This document shows positions 1 through 10,179 of a stretch of DNA of 64,000 nucleotides, piece by piece. Position 1 is the stretch's first letter. Each line of letters begins with the position of its first letter. Source of the stretch: Prevotella sp. (GTDB taxonomy: Bacteria > Bacteroidota > Bacteroidia > Bacteroidales > Bacteroidaceae); contig JALEJI010000073.1 in the NCBI GenBank assembly GCA_022769825.1, forward strand, positions 1 to 64,000. Direction: 5' to 3'. The position numbers and the translations under genes are program-made. The notes below the pieces were generated by a model. The model saw nothing but the letters and a program-made list of their open reading frames with translations. It did not search any database and had not been told where the DNA came from.

Positions 1-1
1 C

Positions 2-160
2 TTGGAGTCTACGCTCCCGGCTGGAACATTCGTCAAGAAGCTCCGTTATACGGATGACGAGCTTCGCGAGAATCCTAACGCTTCCGACAAGACTCTCAAC
101 CAGAACCAGGGCGACGGCATGAACGTGCGCGTATGGTGGGACACCAAGAAGTACAAGTAG
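2..160 (+). CDS. SusD/RagB-like outer-membrane lipoprotein, C-terminal fragment (truncated by window edge)
   Basis: Open frame from window start ending ...NQGDGMNVRVWWDTKKYK*; C-terminal style typical of SusD proteins; upstream part not visible. Confidence 0.5.
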   Translation: MESTLPAGTFVKKLRYTDDELRENPNASDKTLNQNQGDGMNVRVWWDTKKYK

Positions 161-202
161 GATCAAGAACCTAAGCACTAAATATCATTGTAGATGCACT
201 AT

Positions 203-263
203 AAGAAAGACATTCTCTCGTTGCAGTTATTGAGATGGAGATGGGAGAATGTCTTTCTTTTTT
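203..263 (+). terminator. Rho-independent terminator
   Basis: 15-bp perfect stem AAGAAAGACATTCTC (203-217) / GAGAATGTCTTTCTT (245-259) followed by T-run. Confidence 0.8.
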
Positions 264-289
264 ATAGACTTCTGTGGTCTTAGTGTTAC

Positions 290-2827
290 TTGATAATTAC
301 AAATATTGTGAAAACTATTGTCGCTTTACTATTTTCCTTTCTTATTCTTTTCCTCTCCCCAGCATGGTCGCAGACAGCTAAGAATATTGCTTATCAAGAT
401 GACCATGTGAGGATCACCTTGATAGATGATGGAGCGGTCCGGCTTGAATATTCTGCAGAGGGGAAATTCATAGATGACTGTTCTCAGATTGCCGTAATCA
501 GAGACTACGCCCCTGTGAATTATAAGATTTGCAATGGCTCAAAAAAAGTTCGTATTCTTACTGGGGCAATGGCCATTACGTATCGGAAAGGTAAGGAGCC
601 GTTTTCAGCCTGTAATCTTTCCATAACTTCTATCCCACAGGAAAGAGGATCTCGTTCCTGTGTCTGGAAGCCGGGAATTAAAGATACAGCTAACTTAAAG
701 GGTACATATTATTCTCTTGATATGTACAATGGCAACATGAAAGACGGTAAGCTGATGCCCATGGAGGATGGCTTGCTTTCAAAAAGCGGCTGGACATTCA
801 TCGACGATTCCCGTTCTTATCTCTTCGACCACAGCGAATGGCCTTGGTTGAAGGAACGCCCCGACACGACAAAAGCACAAGACTGGTATTTTCTATGTTA
901 TGGCCACAATTATAAGAAGGCATTGCGCATGTTTACTAAGTTCTCGGGCAAGGTGCCTTTGCCTCCGCGCTATGCTTTCGGCTATTGGTGGTCACGCTAC
1001 TGGAGCTATTCAGATGATGAACTGCGTACCCTTATCGACAACTTTCATAAATATGACATACCTATTGATGTGCTTGTTCTTGATATGGATTGGCACTATA
1101 ATCAAGCACCGAGAGGAGGTTGGACGGGTTATACATGGAACCGCACACTGTTTCCTGATCCTAAGGGATTCCTTAAGTGGGTTAAGGACAATAGCCTGCG
1201 GATAACCATGAACCTGCATCCAGATACAGGCATCAAGACATGGGAAGAGCAATGGCCGGCCATGTCGAGATGGATGGGGGTTGATACTGCGCTTCACAAA
1301 GACATTCCTTTCGAGACATCAGACAAGCGATTTATGTCCGGTTGGACACACGAAGTCTTGCATCCGATGGAGAGAGACGGTGTTGACTTCTGGTGGATTG
1401 ACGGAGAACCTAAAGGCACCCCCAAGCGGATGAAGAATCTGAATGACACGTGGTGGATTAATTACGCTGTTTTTACCGATATGGAGCGTAACCGCGACAC
1501 CAGACCGATGTTTTACAACCGTTGGGGCGGATTGGGCAACCATCGTTACCAGATAGGCTTCTCTGGAGATGCTGTCATCTCCTGGGCTTCGCTCGACTTC
1601 CAACCTTATTTCAACAGTACGGCCTCGAATGTGCTGGCCTGCTATTGGAGTCACGATATTGGTGGGCATGTAGGAACGCTTAATCCTGAGATATATGCCC
1701 GCTGGATGCAGTTCGGCCTCTTCAGTCCTGTTCTGAGGACTCATTCGGCTAAGATCGGAAGCATCAATAAAGAGCCTTGGATATTCTCGTATCACATGAC
1801 ACGTATGCTGCGAGATATCATCAAGGCACGTTATGCCCTCAACCCTTACATCTACACGATGGCCCGAAAAACCTACGATGAGGCCTTGCCGCTCTGCCGT
1901 CCGATGTACTATGATTATCCTGACAGCCCAGAGGCTTACAGGCAGAGAGATGAGTATATGTTCGGTGATAACATGCTGGTACGCCCTATCACTGCTCCGA
2001 TGCATGGATCCAAGGTTGCGCAACCCGTTTGGCTTCCGAGTGGAAACGACTGGTATGAGGTAGCCTCGGGCAAACTGCTTAAAGGCGGACAAACAGTGAA
2101 CAACAACTTTCATCTTGACGAGATTCCTGTCTATGTAAAGGCCGGAAGCATCATACCGATGTACGGAGATACTTTGAAGAATCTGCAGAGCAATGCCTTT
2201 CCCGTCATCATCAATGTCTATCCCTCTATCGGTGATGTCAGCAGCCAAGCTGAATATTACGAGGATGCTGGCAATGACAAGCAGTATGCTTCACATTATG
2301 CCGTAACACAGTTCTCTGCCGAACGCCGCGGCAATAAGCTTATCATAAGAATCGGTGCCCGGCAGGGAAACTATCAGGGAATGCCAGCCAAACGGATATA
2401 TCAGATTAAGGTCGTTGCTTCTGTTGTGCCGGAGAGGGTGCTTGTCAACGGACAGAAAGCCACTTATCGGTACAACGGCATGACACTCTCGCTTATTGTG
2501 GATGTAGGAAGTGTAGGCAGTGAGGAGGTTAAGACGGTTGAGATAAGTTATCCTTCAGACAGTCAATGTATGGCCAATGGAGAGATTGGACAGATGCGTC
2601 GAGTGAGGGAGAACGTCTGCCTGCTCAAGGAACGCGATGCGAACATCGTGCTCACGGATGACTTGGCTAATATGGAGAGCGTTGGCCGGGCCATTACCTA
2701 CGCCCCTTCGTCTTTTACACAAAAGATGGAGTTCTTTCATGACAGGTATGCACGTTTGGATGAAGTGTTGAAGGCACAGAAGCTTAACGATGCCGACTAT
2801 AAATTCTTTATTGATAATACCTATTAA
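290..2827 (+). CDS. Glycoside hydrolase family 31 (alpha-glycosidase), secreted
   Basis: Signal peptide; GH31 motifs DVLVLDMDWHYNQ, FWWIDGE and C-terminal beta domain. Start is TTG at 290 or possibly GTG at 308. Confidence 0.88.
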   Translation: MIITNIVKTIVALLFSFLILFLSPAWSQTAKNIAYQDDHVRITLIDDGAVRLEYSAEGKFIDDCSQIAVIRDYAPVNYKICNGSKKVRILTGAMAITYRKGKEPFSACNLSITSIPQERGSRSCVWKPGIKDTANLKGTYYSLDMYNGNMKDGKLMPMEDGLLSKSGWTFIDDSRSYLFDHSEWPWLKERPDTTKAQDWYFLCYGHNYKKALRMFTKFSGKVPLPPRYAFGYWWSRYWSYSDDELRTLIDNFHKYDIPIDVLVLDMDWHYNQAPRGGWTGYTWNRTLFPDPKGFLKWVKDNSLRITMNLHPDTGIKTWEEQWPAMSRWMGVDTALHKDIPFETSDKRFMSGWTHEVLHPMERDGVDFWWIDGEPKGTPKRMKNLNDTWWINYAVFTDMERNRDTRPMFYNRWGGLGNHRYQIGFSGDAVISWASLDFQPYFNSTASNVLACYWSHDIGGHVGTLNPEIYARWMQFGLFSPVLRTHSAKIGSINKEPWIFSYHMTRMLRDIIKARYALNPYIYTMARKTYDEALPLCRPMYYDYPDSPEAYRQRDEYMFGDNMLVRPITAPMHGSKVAQPVWLPSGNDWYEVASGKLLKGGQTVNNNFHLDEIPVYVKAGSIIPMYGDTLKNLQSNAFPVIINVYPSIGDVSSQAEYYEDAGNDKQYASHYAVTQFSAERRGNKLIIRIGARQGNYQGMPAKRIYQIKVVASVVPERVLVNGQKATYRYNGMTLSLIVDVGSVGSEEVKTVEISYPSDSQCMANGEIGQMRRVRENVCLLKERDANIVLTDDLANMESVGRAITYAPSSFTQKMEFFHDRYARLDEVLKAQKLNDADYKFFIDNTY

Positions 2828-2854
2828 CAACACGATTATAAACACACAATATTT

Positions 2855-4903
2855 ATGAAGCTAAATTATATCTTATGCTTGAGCGGCTTTCTCTCATTGG
2901 GGATGCTTTCCGCTCAAGCCCAGGACTACACCGGAATGAAGATCCAGCGCTACCGGCAATGGGCCAAAGGGCAGATATCCCTGGTACCCTTGGAGATCGG
3001 GCAAATCACTCCCGAAGGCTGGCTTCGCCAATGGGGTGAAGATGCCGCGAAAGGCATCACTGGGCATCTCGATGAATACCAGCCTGTCTATGGCAACGGG
3101 TGGAAAGGATTTGGGTTTAAGGCCCGAGGAGCCAATGAGAAAGACGGTACGGGATGGCCGATAGAACAGTGCAGCTACTGGCTTGACGGAGCTACGAAGC
3201 TGGCCTATATCCTCGGTGACCGGGCGCTTCAGAAGAAAGTGTCCGACCGGCTGAACATCGTCGTCGATGGAGTTCTCAAAGGTGCCGGAACCTTCATTTG
3301 GTGGAAAAACGACTCCATCGTCCTTGACAAGTTCAATAATTGGGGTCATGGAATTATGGGGCGAGCACTGGTCAGTTATTACCAGGCGACCCACCAGCCA
3401 CGAATCCTTGAAGCCCTCAACAAAGTATATTCCCGTTACACAATGCTTTCGCCGACCAATCAGAAAAGACTCGAAAGCGGACTGGTGCGTGGCTCGACGA
3501 ATGTTGATGCCATGACTGAGACGTTCCTGGAAAACGGAAACAAGACGATCCTCGACTCTATCATCGCTTACAGCAACCGTCCCCTTGTCAGACAATTCGG
3601 CCAGCGCATCATGCAGATGAGTGACCGTTCGCACAAAGGGTTTAAGACTACGCACGGTGTGACCTTCTATGAGGTATCGCGTGTTCCGGCGATCTCCTCT
3701 ATATGGAATGGGCGGGAAGAAGACCGGGACGTGTCTCTTCATCTGCTTTCCTGGGCCGGCAAGTACAACATGTTGCCTCTCGGCCTTGTCTCGTGTGAGG
3801 AGTATTTGTCCGGGGCCGGGCCTTTTCATGGCGTTGAGACGTGTGACATCCCTGCCTCGATGTGGAACTACACGTGGCAGATGCGTATCGACGGAAAAGG
3901 GCAATGGGGCGACCGGATCGAGAACGTATTCTTCAATGCGGGGCCCGTCTCTGTCTCACGCGACTGGAAGACCATGTCTTATTATCAGATGCCTAACCGC
4001 TTCTCGGAAAAGCTACCGGCCGATCCGGCTGTACCCGGGCCGGGAGACCAGCGATATACGCCCTACGGACATGAAGTGTTGTGTTGCGTGGGCAGCAGCA
4101 ACTGGGAAATTCCCAACTATGTCACGAATATGTGGATGGCGACCATGGATCACGGTCTTGCCTACACCCTCTACGGACCCTGCAAGGTGAAGGCTTCGCT
4201 TGACAACGCCCCCGTGGAGATCGATTGCCAGACCGATTATCCGTTTGGCGACCAGATACGCATCCATCTGAAGAGTGCCAATGATATTGTGGCGCCTCTC
4301 TACTTCCGTATCCCTGAATGGTGTGGAGCTATGCAAATAAAGGTCAACGGCAAAAAGGTTGCCTATAAGGCCTATAAAGATTTCGCCAAGATTGAACGCA
4401 AATGGAGAAACGGTGATGCCGTCGTCATCTCCCTTCCCATGAAAACGTCTGTCACTGCGGGAATATGTACGCCTTATCCGCGTGACAACTATTTCAAGCG
4501 GAATCCTACTGTAGCTTCGAACGGTAATTATTATTATGGGTATACAGACAGCATAGCAGGTGAGCCTTATGAATATGTTAAATATGGTCCGTTGCTCTAT
4601 GCCTTGCCGATCAAGGATATCGACGAGAACCACGTCGCTGAAGGACAGAAGTACAACTATGCCTTGGGAGCTACGCTCGGCAAGGTTAAGATCATCAGAA
4701 AGAAAATGCCGGAGCGCTGGACGTGGAAATATGAAGAGGCTCCTGTACAGCTGAGTGTTGATGCCCGTGAGTTCCCCTGGACTCCCACGGATCTTGCCCC
4801 CTTACCCAAACGGAAGGTCACAGGCGGTTCAGCCGCACGCATCACCCTTGTGCCCTACAACTGCACGAAGTTTCATGTCTCAATGTTCCCGGTTGCTAAC
4901 TGA
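2855..4903 (+). CDS. GH127-like (DUF1680) beta-L-arabinofuranosidase family protein
   Basis: Signal peptide; VETCDIP and CCVGSSN motifs corresponding to the Glu/Cys/Cys-Cys zinc-thiolate active site of GH127. Confidence 0.85.
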   Translation: MKLNYILCLSGFLSLGMLSAQAQDYTGMKIQRYRQWAKGQISLVPLEIGQITPEGWLRQWGEDAAKGITGHLDEYQPVYGNGWKGFGFKARGANEKDGTGWPIEQCSYWLDGATKLAYILGDRALQKKVSDRLNIVVDGVLKGAGTFIWWKNDSIVLDKFNNWGHGIMGRALVSYYQATHQPRILEALNKVYSRYTMLSPTNQKRLESGLVRGSTNVDAMTETFLENGNKTILDSIIAYSNRPLVRQFGQRIMQMSDRSHKGFKTTHGVTFYEVSRVPAISSIWNGREEDRDVSLHLLSWAGKYNMLPLGLVSCEEYLSGAGPFHGVETCDIPASMWNYTWQMRIDGKGQWGDRIENVFFNAGPVSVSRDWKTMSYYQMPNRFSEKLPADPAVPGPGDQRYTPYGHEVLCCVGSSNWEIPNYVTNMWMATMDHGLAYTLYGPCKVKASLDNAPVEIDCQTDYPFGDQIRIHLKSANDIVAPLYFRIPEWCGAMQIKVNGKKVAYKAYKDFAKIERKWRNGDAVVISLPMKTSVTAGICTPYPRDNYFKRNPTVASNGNYYYGYTDSIAGEPYEYVKYGPLLYALPIKDIDENHVAEGQKYNYALGATLGKVKIIRKKMPERWTWKYEEAPVQLSVDAREFPWTPTDLAPLPKRKVTGGSAARITLVPYNCTKFHVSMFPVAN

Positions 4904-4937
4904 GAAATATCAACATCAATCATTATAAAATTTATTC

Positions 4938-7118
4938 ATGAAGAAAACCTTAATTTTATTCTCATTGCTCATGGTCGTTCTTTCGGTTCATGCCGATGAC
5001 ATATCAGCTGTGAAAGGACTGGTGCATCGCCTGTTCCCAGGCTATGAGCAAGTGTTCTCTTTCCACAAGACAGCGGGCAAGACAGATGTCTTCAGCCTCC
5101 GGTCGGAAGGCGGGAAGATCATCGTCAGCGGAAACAATGCCAACTCGATGGCCGTCGGCATCAACCACTACATGAAATACTATTGCCATGTGGAGGTAGG
5201 CTGGCTGAAGTCGGATACCTTTCAGCTCCCTTCCGTCCCGCCCCGGATACCCAAGCCTGTCACCATTAAGGCCCGGGTCAAGGACCGCTTCTTCCTGAAC
5301 TACTGCACTTACGGTTACACCATGCCATGGTGGAGATGGGACGAATGGGAACACTTCATCGACTGGATGGCGCTCAACGGCATCAATCTGCCGCTTGCCA
5401 TCACCGGCCAAGAAAGCATCTGGTACAAGGTGTGGAGTGAGCTCGGCCTCTCCGACGCGACGATCCGCAACTATTTCACCGGTCCGGCTCATCTGCCCTG
5501 GCATCGCATGATAAACATCGACCGGTGGTTTGCGCCTCTGCCGATGTCGTGGCTCAACGGACAACTGAAGCTTCAGAAACGCATCACGGCCAGGGAACGT
5601 GAGTTGAACATGCATCCCGTCTTACCGGCATTCTCCGGCCATGTCCCCGCAGAGTTGGCTTCCATCTTCCCCAAGGCTAAGATCACGAAGCTGGCACCTT
5701 GGGACGGTTACGCTGAGCAGTATTCGTGCAGTTTCCTCGACCCTATGGATCCGCTGTTTACACAGATACAGAGGCGGTTCATCGAAATTGAAGACTCTGT
5801 CTATGGCACCGACCATGTTTATGGAATCGATCTTTTCAACGAAGTGACACCTCCAAGCTACGCGCCCGAATACCTCAGCCGCGTTGCCAAGCAGGTGTAT
5901 GCGTCGCTCGCCAATGCTGATCCGCAGGCTATATGGCTGCAGATGACCTGGCTCTTCTATTACAGACAGAAAGACTGGACAAACGACCGCATCAAAGCTT
6001 ATCTCACGGCTTATCCCAAGAATCGCTCGCTGCTGCTCGACTATTACTGCGACATGCAGGAGATGTGGAAGTCGACGGATAAGTTCTTCGGCGTACCGTT
6101 TGTCTGGTGCTATCTCGGAAACTTCGGAGGAAACACTATGCTGACCGGTGACTTGGAAACGATCAACCGCCGGATGGAGCATGCTATGGCAAAATGTAAA
6201 GGCAACCTTGCGGGGATAGGAGCCACGCTCGAAGGCTTCGACTGCAATCCGTACATTTATGAATATGTGTTTGAGAAGGCCTGGAATTTTCCGGCGAATC
6301 GCAATATCCAGGAATGGGTCAACGCACTCGCCGACCAGCGCACAGGAAAAGTGGATGCCAATGCACGCCAGGCTTGGCAACTGCTTGTTGACAGTATCTA
6401 TAACCAGCAAACTGTAACTCAGCAACGACAGCCTTTCTTTAATATGCGGCCTGCTTTTATGACAAGCAATATGGTGAGGCAAATACCCCAAGTCGACAAA
6501 GAGGATAAGATTCTGTTGGAAGTAATTGAGAAACTGCTTCAGGTAGACAGCGACCGACAAAGTTATCATTTTGATCTTGCCAATCTCACAAGACAGTTGT
6601 TGACGAATCATTTCATGAGCGTATTCTACGACTATCAGAAGGCTTATGAAGCGAAAGATCTTCAGACGATGAGACTTTTGGCTAAGAAGATGACAACGAT
6701 CATTGAAGATCTTGACAAGGTCGTTGGCACGCAGAGCTGTTTCCTCACCGGCAAATGGATTAAAGACGCAAGGGCCTGGGGCAAAGATCCGATGGAGAAA
6801 CTTTATTATGAACAAAACGCACGCAATATCATCACGACTTGGAGCGACAAGAATATGGGGCTCAACGACTATGCCTATCGCTCCTGGGCAGGAATGGTAA
6901 AGACCTTTTATGGCGAACGGTGGAGGATGTTCTTCAAGGCCGTGGAAGCTGCCTTAAAGGCTCGTCAACATTTCGACAAGGCACATTATGACAGCTATAA
7001 AGACCGTGTCTGCACCTTTGAGAAATACTGGTGGGAAGGCTGCGTGGGCAATTTCAAGGCCGTTCCGACGGGTGACAGTAAGACAGTCGTCAGAGAGATT
7101 CTTGCAAAATATCAATAG
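4938..7118 (+). CDS. Alpha-N-acetylglucosaminidase (NAGLU, GH89)
   Basis: Signal peptide; RFFLNYCTYGYTMPWWRWDEWEHFIDWMALNGINLPLAITGQE, YGIDLFNEVTPP, GIGATLEGFDCNPYIYEY motifs. Confidence 0.93.
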   Translation: MKKTLILFSLLMVVLSVHADDISAVKGLVHRLFPGYEQVFSFHKTAGKTDVFSLRSEGGKIIVSGNNANSMAVGINHYMKYYCHVEVGWLKSDTFQLPSVPPRIPKPVTIKARVKDRFFLNYCTYGYTMPWWRWDEWEHFIDWMALNGINLPLAITGQESIWYKVWSELGLSDATIRNYFTGPAHLPWHRMINIDRWFAPLPMSWLNGQLKLQKRITARERELNMHPVLPAFSGHVPAELASIFPKAKITKLAPWDGYAEQYSCSFLDPMDPLFTQIQRRFIEIEDSVYGTDHVYGIDLFNEVTPPSYAPEYLSRVAKQVYASLANADPQAIWLQMTWLFYYRQKDWTNDRIKAYLTAYPKNRSLLLDYYCDMQEMWKSTDKFFGVPFVWCYLGNFGGNTMLTGDLETINRRMEHAMAKCKGNLAGIGATLEGFDCNPYIYEYVFEKAWNFPANRNIQEWVNALADQRTGKVDANARQAWQLLVDSIYNQQTVTQQRQPFFNMRPAFMTSNMVRQIPQVDKEDKILLEVIEKLLQVDSDRQSYHFDLANLTRQLLTNHFMSVFYDYQKAYEAKDLQTMRLLAKKMTTIIEDLDKVVGTQSCFLTGKWIKDARAWGKDPMEKLYYEQNARNIITTWSDKNMGLNDYAYRSWAGMVKTFYGERWRMFFKAVEAALKARQHFDKAHYDSYKDRVCTFEKYWWEGCVGNFKAVPTGDSKTVVREILAKYQ

Positions 7119-7251
7119 GACATAACCATTCTTTTGTTATCATCCAATGGCGGGGTGCGGTCTTGTGGCCGTCCGCCATGGCATGGTACGGCTCTTGTGT
7201 CAGTCCAATGCAGGATGCGGCCTATTAATCACTAATCGCTGCTTGATTCGG

Positions 7252-7290
7252 AAATGTCACCACCCTTTCTGTAGGATGGTGACATTTTCA
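7252..7290. terminator. Bidirectional terminator between convergent GH89 and acyltransferase genes
   Basis: 11-bp perfect stem AAATGTCACCA (7252-7262) / TGGTGACATTT (7277-7287). Confidence 0.7.
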
Positions 7291-7307
7291 AATGATGTTG
7301 AGTGGGT

Positions 7308-8738
7308 CTACGTTTTCCAATACATCTGTCGTTTCGTGAAGAAGGCGGTAAGGAGCATGCAGAGGGCCGTGAGGACAATTCCTTGCAGGAACCCGAGCAA
7401 CGGGGTTGTGCAGAAACCCGTAATGATTGGGAAGACGTGGCAGAGCTGCAGCAGAGGGATGACTGCCAGGCCATTGCTCACGTAGGCCACCATGGGGTTC
7501 CGCCCGACGAGCTCGAGCGGTTCGCTGAGCCATCTGATGTGATAATGGTCGCATGTGATGGTGAAGAAGAGCAGGGCGATGAATGCCAGTCCTCCGGTGA
7601 CAAAAAGGTAGCTGAGCGTGACGTAGTCCTTGCGTATGCCACCCTCACAGGCTTCGATGAGCAACCCCATGGCAAGCATGTAGAGGCCGCAGAGGCAGAG
7701 TTTGCGCCAATAGGTGCGCTCCCGGTCCTTGCCGCGCACGAGCCACCAGAGCACCGTTGACAGTGCGGCCGTGAGGACGATGTTGACGACTAACAGGCGG
7801 CTGTAGAGGCAGACGACGTTGGTGATGATCAGTGCCAAAGCAATGAGCGCCACCCACGGAGCTACGCACAGCCGGCTGTGCGCCCGTGAGGCATCTTCGG
7901 CCTTCAGCCAGCGCGTCATGAGATTACCAGCCACCATGCCGGGGATGATGATGAGCAGGTATTCCTGGTAGGCGACATGGTAGAGCCACGGGGCGAACGT
8001 GAAGTCGCGCATCGCTTGCTGCCAGGATCCGTCAGTCTTGGCCGACAGATAAAATGCCATGAGCAGTGGGATGAGTGCCAGGCGGGCCATCGGCTTGTGA
8101 GGCGTGAGCAGGTAGATGACGGCTCCGGTGAGTGACACGTTGGCCAGGATGAGCATGATGATGTCTTCGTCCTTGAGCATGAATGGTTTGCCTTCGGCGT
8201 AGGGCTGAAACAGAATGAGGGCTACGGCCGCCGCATATGCCAAGGTGTTCATCGTGCGGTTGCCCCATTTGCTGAGATGAAAGGGGTTGCGCATGAATAT
8301 GAGAAACATCAGGGCAAAGGCTGCGATTGCCACCAGTTCGTTCATCCATGGAGCCGGATAGCCTAACATGTAAGGGTAGACATGGATGACGAAGATCGCG
8401 AAGAACGTCAGTTTCATCCACCGGATGATCGTCTTCTTCAGCAGTTTCAACTTGCCGATGCCCTTTTCGAGCTGTCGGCCTAAGGACAGCGGAATGGCTG
8501 CTCCCATGCTGAAGAGAAAGAAGGGAAAGATGAGGTCTACCCACGTGATGCCGTAGATATGCGGATTGAAAACATGAGTAGGTGGCGGCTCCTGGGCATG
8601 GTACATCCACGCCGGCAGGATACCGAAGGCCTCTGTGGCGGCGAGGATCATGGTCATGATCGCGTAGCCCCGCAGCGCGTCCAGGGAATGGGCGCGCCGG
8701 GTTGGTACGGCCGTAGGTGCTTCGGTATGAGTCTGCAT
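7308..8738 (-). CDS. HGSNAT/YeiB-like (DUF5009-type) multi-pass membrane acyltransferase
   Basis: SLDALRGYAIMTMI start, GITWVDLIFPFFLFSMGAAIPLSL motif typical of heparan-alpha-glucosaminide N-acetyltransferase-like proteins; many TM segments. Confidence 0.85.
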   Translation of the reverse strand: MQTHTEAPTAVPTRRAHSLDALRGYAIMTMILAATEAFGILPAWMYHAQEPPPTHVFNPHIYGITWVDLIFPFFLFSMGAAIPLSLGRQLEKGIGKLKLLKKTIIRWMKLTFFAIFVIHVYPYMLGYPAPWMNELVAIAAFALMFLIFMRNPFHLSKWGNRTMNTLAYAAAVALILFQPYAEGKPFMLKDEDIIMLILANVSLTGAVIYLLTPHKPMARLALIPLLMAFYLSAKTDGSWQQAMRDFTFAPWLYHVAYQEYLLIIIPGMVAGNLMTRWLKAEDASRAHSRLCVAPWVALIALALIITNVVCLYSRLLVVNIVLTAALSTVLWWLVRGKDRERTYWRKLCLCGLYMLAMGLLIEACEGGIRKDYVTLSYLFVTGGLAFIALLFFTITCDHYHIRWLSEPLELVGRNPMVAYVSNGLAVIPLLQLCHVFPIITGFCTTPLLGFLQGIVLTALCMLLTAFFTKRQMYWKT

Positions 8739-8740
8739 GA

Positions 8741-10150
8741 TTATTTGTTGTCTTGTTTGCTGCCTTGCCTGTTCCAGTAGCGCTCAATGTCTTCGAGCGA
8801 CATGCCGGCAGTTTCAGGCACGCAGCGCCACATGATGAGGATATAAGGCACACACATGACGGCAAAGAGCAGGAACGTGCCTGTAGGCTGCAACGTCTCG
8901 AGCATCCAGGGGGTGAGCTGTCCGATGAGGTAGGTTCCGATCCAAAGGGCAAAGCCCGCTATGGACATGGCCAGACCGCGCACGCTGTTGGGATACATCT
9001 CCGAGAGCAGGACGAAGACCACGGCGCTGATGCTTACGGCACAGCAGAAGACGTAGAGCAGGAAGAAGGTTAGCATGAACCATACGCTCAGCCCCCAGCT
9101 CTCGTGGAAAGCAAAGTAGACGGCTATCATGATGAGACAAACGATCATGCCCGACACGCCGTAGTAGATGAGCTTGTGGCGGCCTACGCGGTCAATGATG
9201 AAGGTAGCGAGCACCGTCGTGAGCATGTTCACCAGACCGACGAGCACCTGACAGAACAGCGGGTCGCTCATGCCGGCATCCTTGAACATCGACGGACCAT
9301 AGTAGAGTACGGCGTTGACACCCATGAACTGTCCGAGGATGGCAATGCACACACCGATGACGACGGCCTTGAGGATGCCCGGGCGGAGCAGTTGTTTCCA
9401 CTCCGACTTCTGCTCTCCGGCAATGGTCGATTTCGTGTCGGCTACCTGCTTCTCTACATCTTCCTTGCGGATGTAGATCTTGCTGAAGATCACCGCCGCA
9501 CGGCCGTCCTTATTCTGTGTGATGAGCCAGCGTGGGCTCTCAGGGATGAGGAAGAGGATGACGAGGAAGAAGAGGGCGGGCAGCCCCTCCATGCCCAACA
9601 TGCCGCGCCAGACCTCACCGACAAAAATGAGCTGCAGCCAGCTGTTGGCGAAATGACCGGTATGAGAAAAGTTGAGCAGCAGATAGTTGACAACATAAGC
9701 TGCGAGAAAGCCTACAGTGACAGCGAGCTGATAGAGTGAGACGAGCTGCCCGCGATAGCGCGTGATGGAGATCTCGGAGATGTAGACGGGTGCCACCACA
9801 GAGATGATACCTATTCCTAATCCGCCTATGATACGGGCGGCAACAAGAAAATGAAAATTTGGAGCGACGGCGCAGCAGATGCCGGACAGGGTGAAGAGTG
9901 CGGCGGATATGAACATGGTGGGGCGACGTCCGAGGCGGTCGCTCATGATGCCGGCTATAGCCACACCGCAGATAGAGCCGATGAGCGCGCAGCCTACGTA
10001 CCAGCCTTGCTGCATCACGTCAAGATGGAATTGTGCTACCACGTCGTCGATGGTGCCCGAGATGACCGCTGTGTCGTATCCGAAGAGCAGGCCGCCCAAG
10101 GCTGCCACGATGGCGAGGAAAAACACGTAACCTAATTTTACGGTTTTCAT
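8741..10150 (-). CDS. MFS sugar:H+ symporter (XylE-like)
   Basis: GGLLFGYDTAVISG, DRLGRRP, PESPRWL and PETAGMSLEDIE sugar-porter signatures. Confidence 0.92.
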   Translation of the reverse strand: MKTVKLGYVFFLAIVAALGGLLFGYDTAVISGTIDDVVAQFHLDVMQQGWYVGCALIGSICGVAIAGIMSDRLGRRPTMFISAALFTLSGICCAVAPNFHFLVAARIIGGLGIGIISVVAPVYISEISITRYRGQLVSLYQLAVTVGFLAAYVVNYLLLNFSHTGHFANSWLQLIFVGEVWRGMLGMEGLPALFFLVILFLIPESPRWLITQNKDGRAAVIFSKIYIRKEDVEKQVADTKSTIAGEQKSEWKQLLRPGILKAVVIGVCIAILGQFMGVNAVLYYGPSMFKDAGMSDPLFCQVLVGLVNMLTTVLATFIIDRVGRHKLIYYGVSGMIVCLIMIAVYFAFHESWGLSVWFMLTFFLLYVFCCAVSISAVVFVLLSEMYPNSVRGLAMSIAGFALWIGTYLIGQLTPWMLETLQPTGTFLLFAVMCVPYILIMWRCVPETAGMSLEDIERYWNRQGSKQDNK

Positions 10151-10179
10151 GTAGATGAATAAGAGAGTCTAATAAACAA

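Noticed and set aside
7141-7230. Imperfect direct repeats tccaatggcggggtgcgg / tccaatgcaggatgcggcc between GH89 and the acyltransferase
   Set aside because: Short and diverged; could be chance in a GC-rich spacer, and there is no associated gene or structure beyond the nearby terminator.
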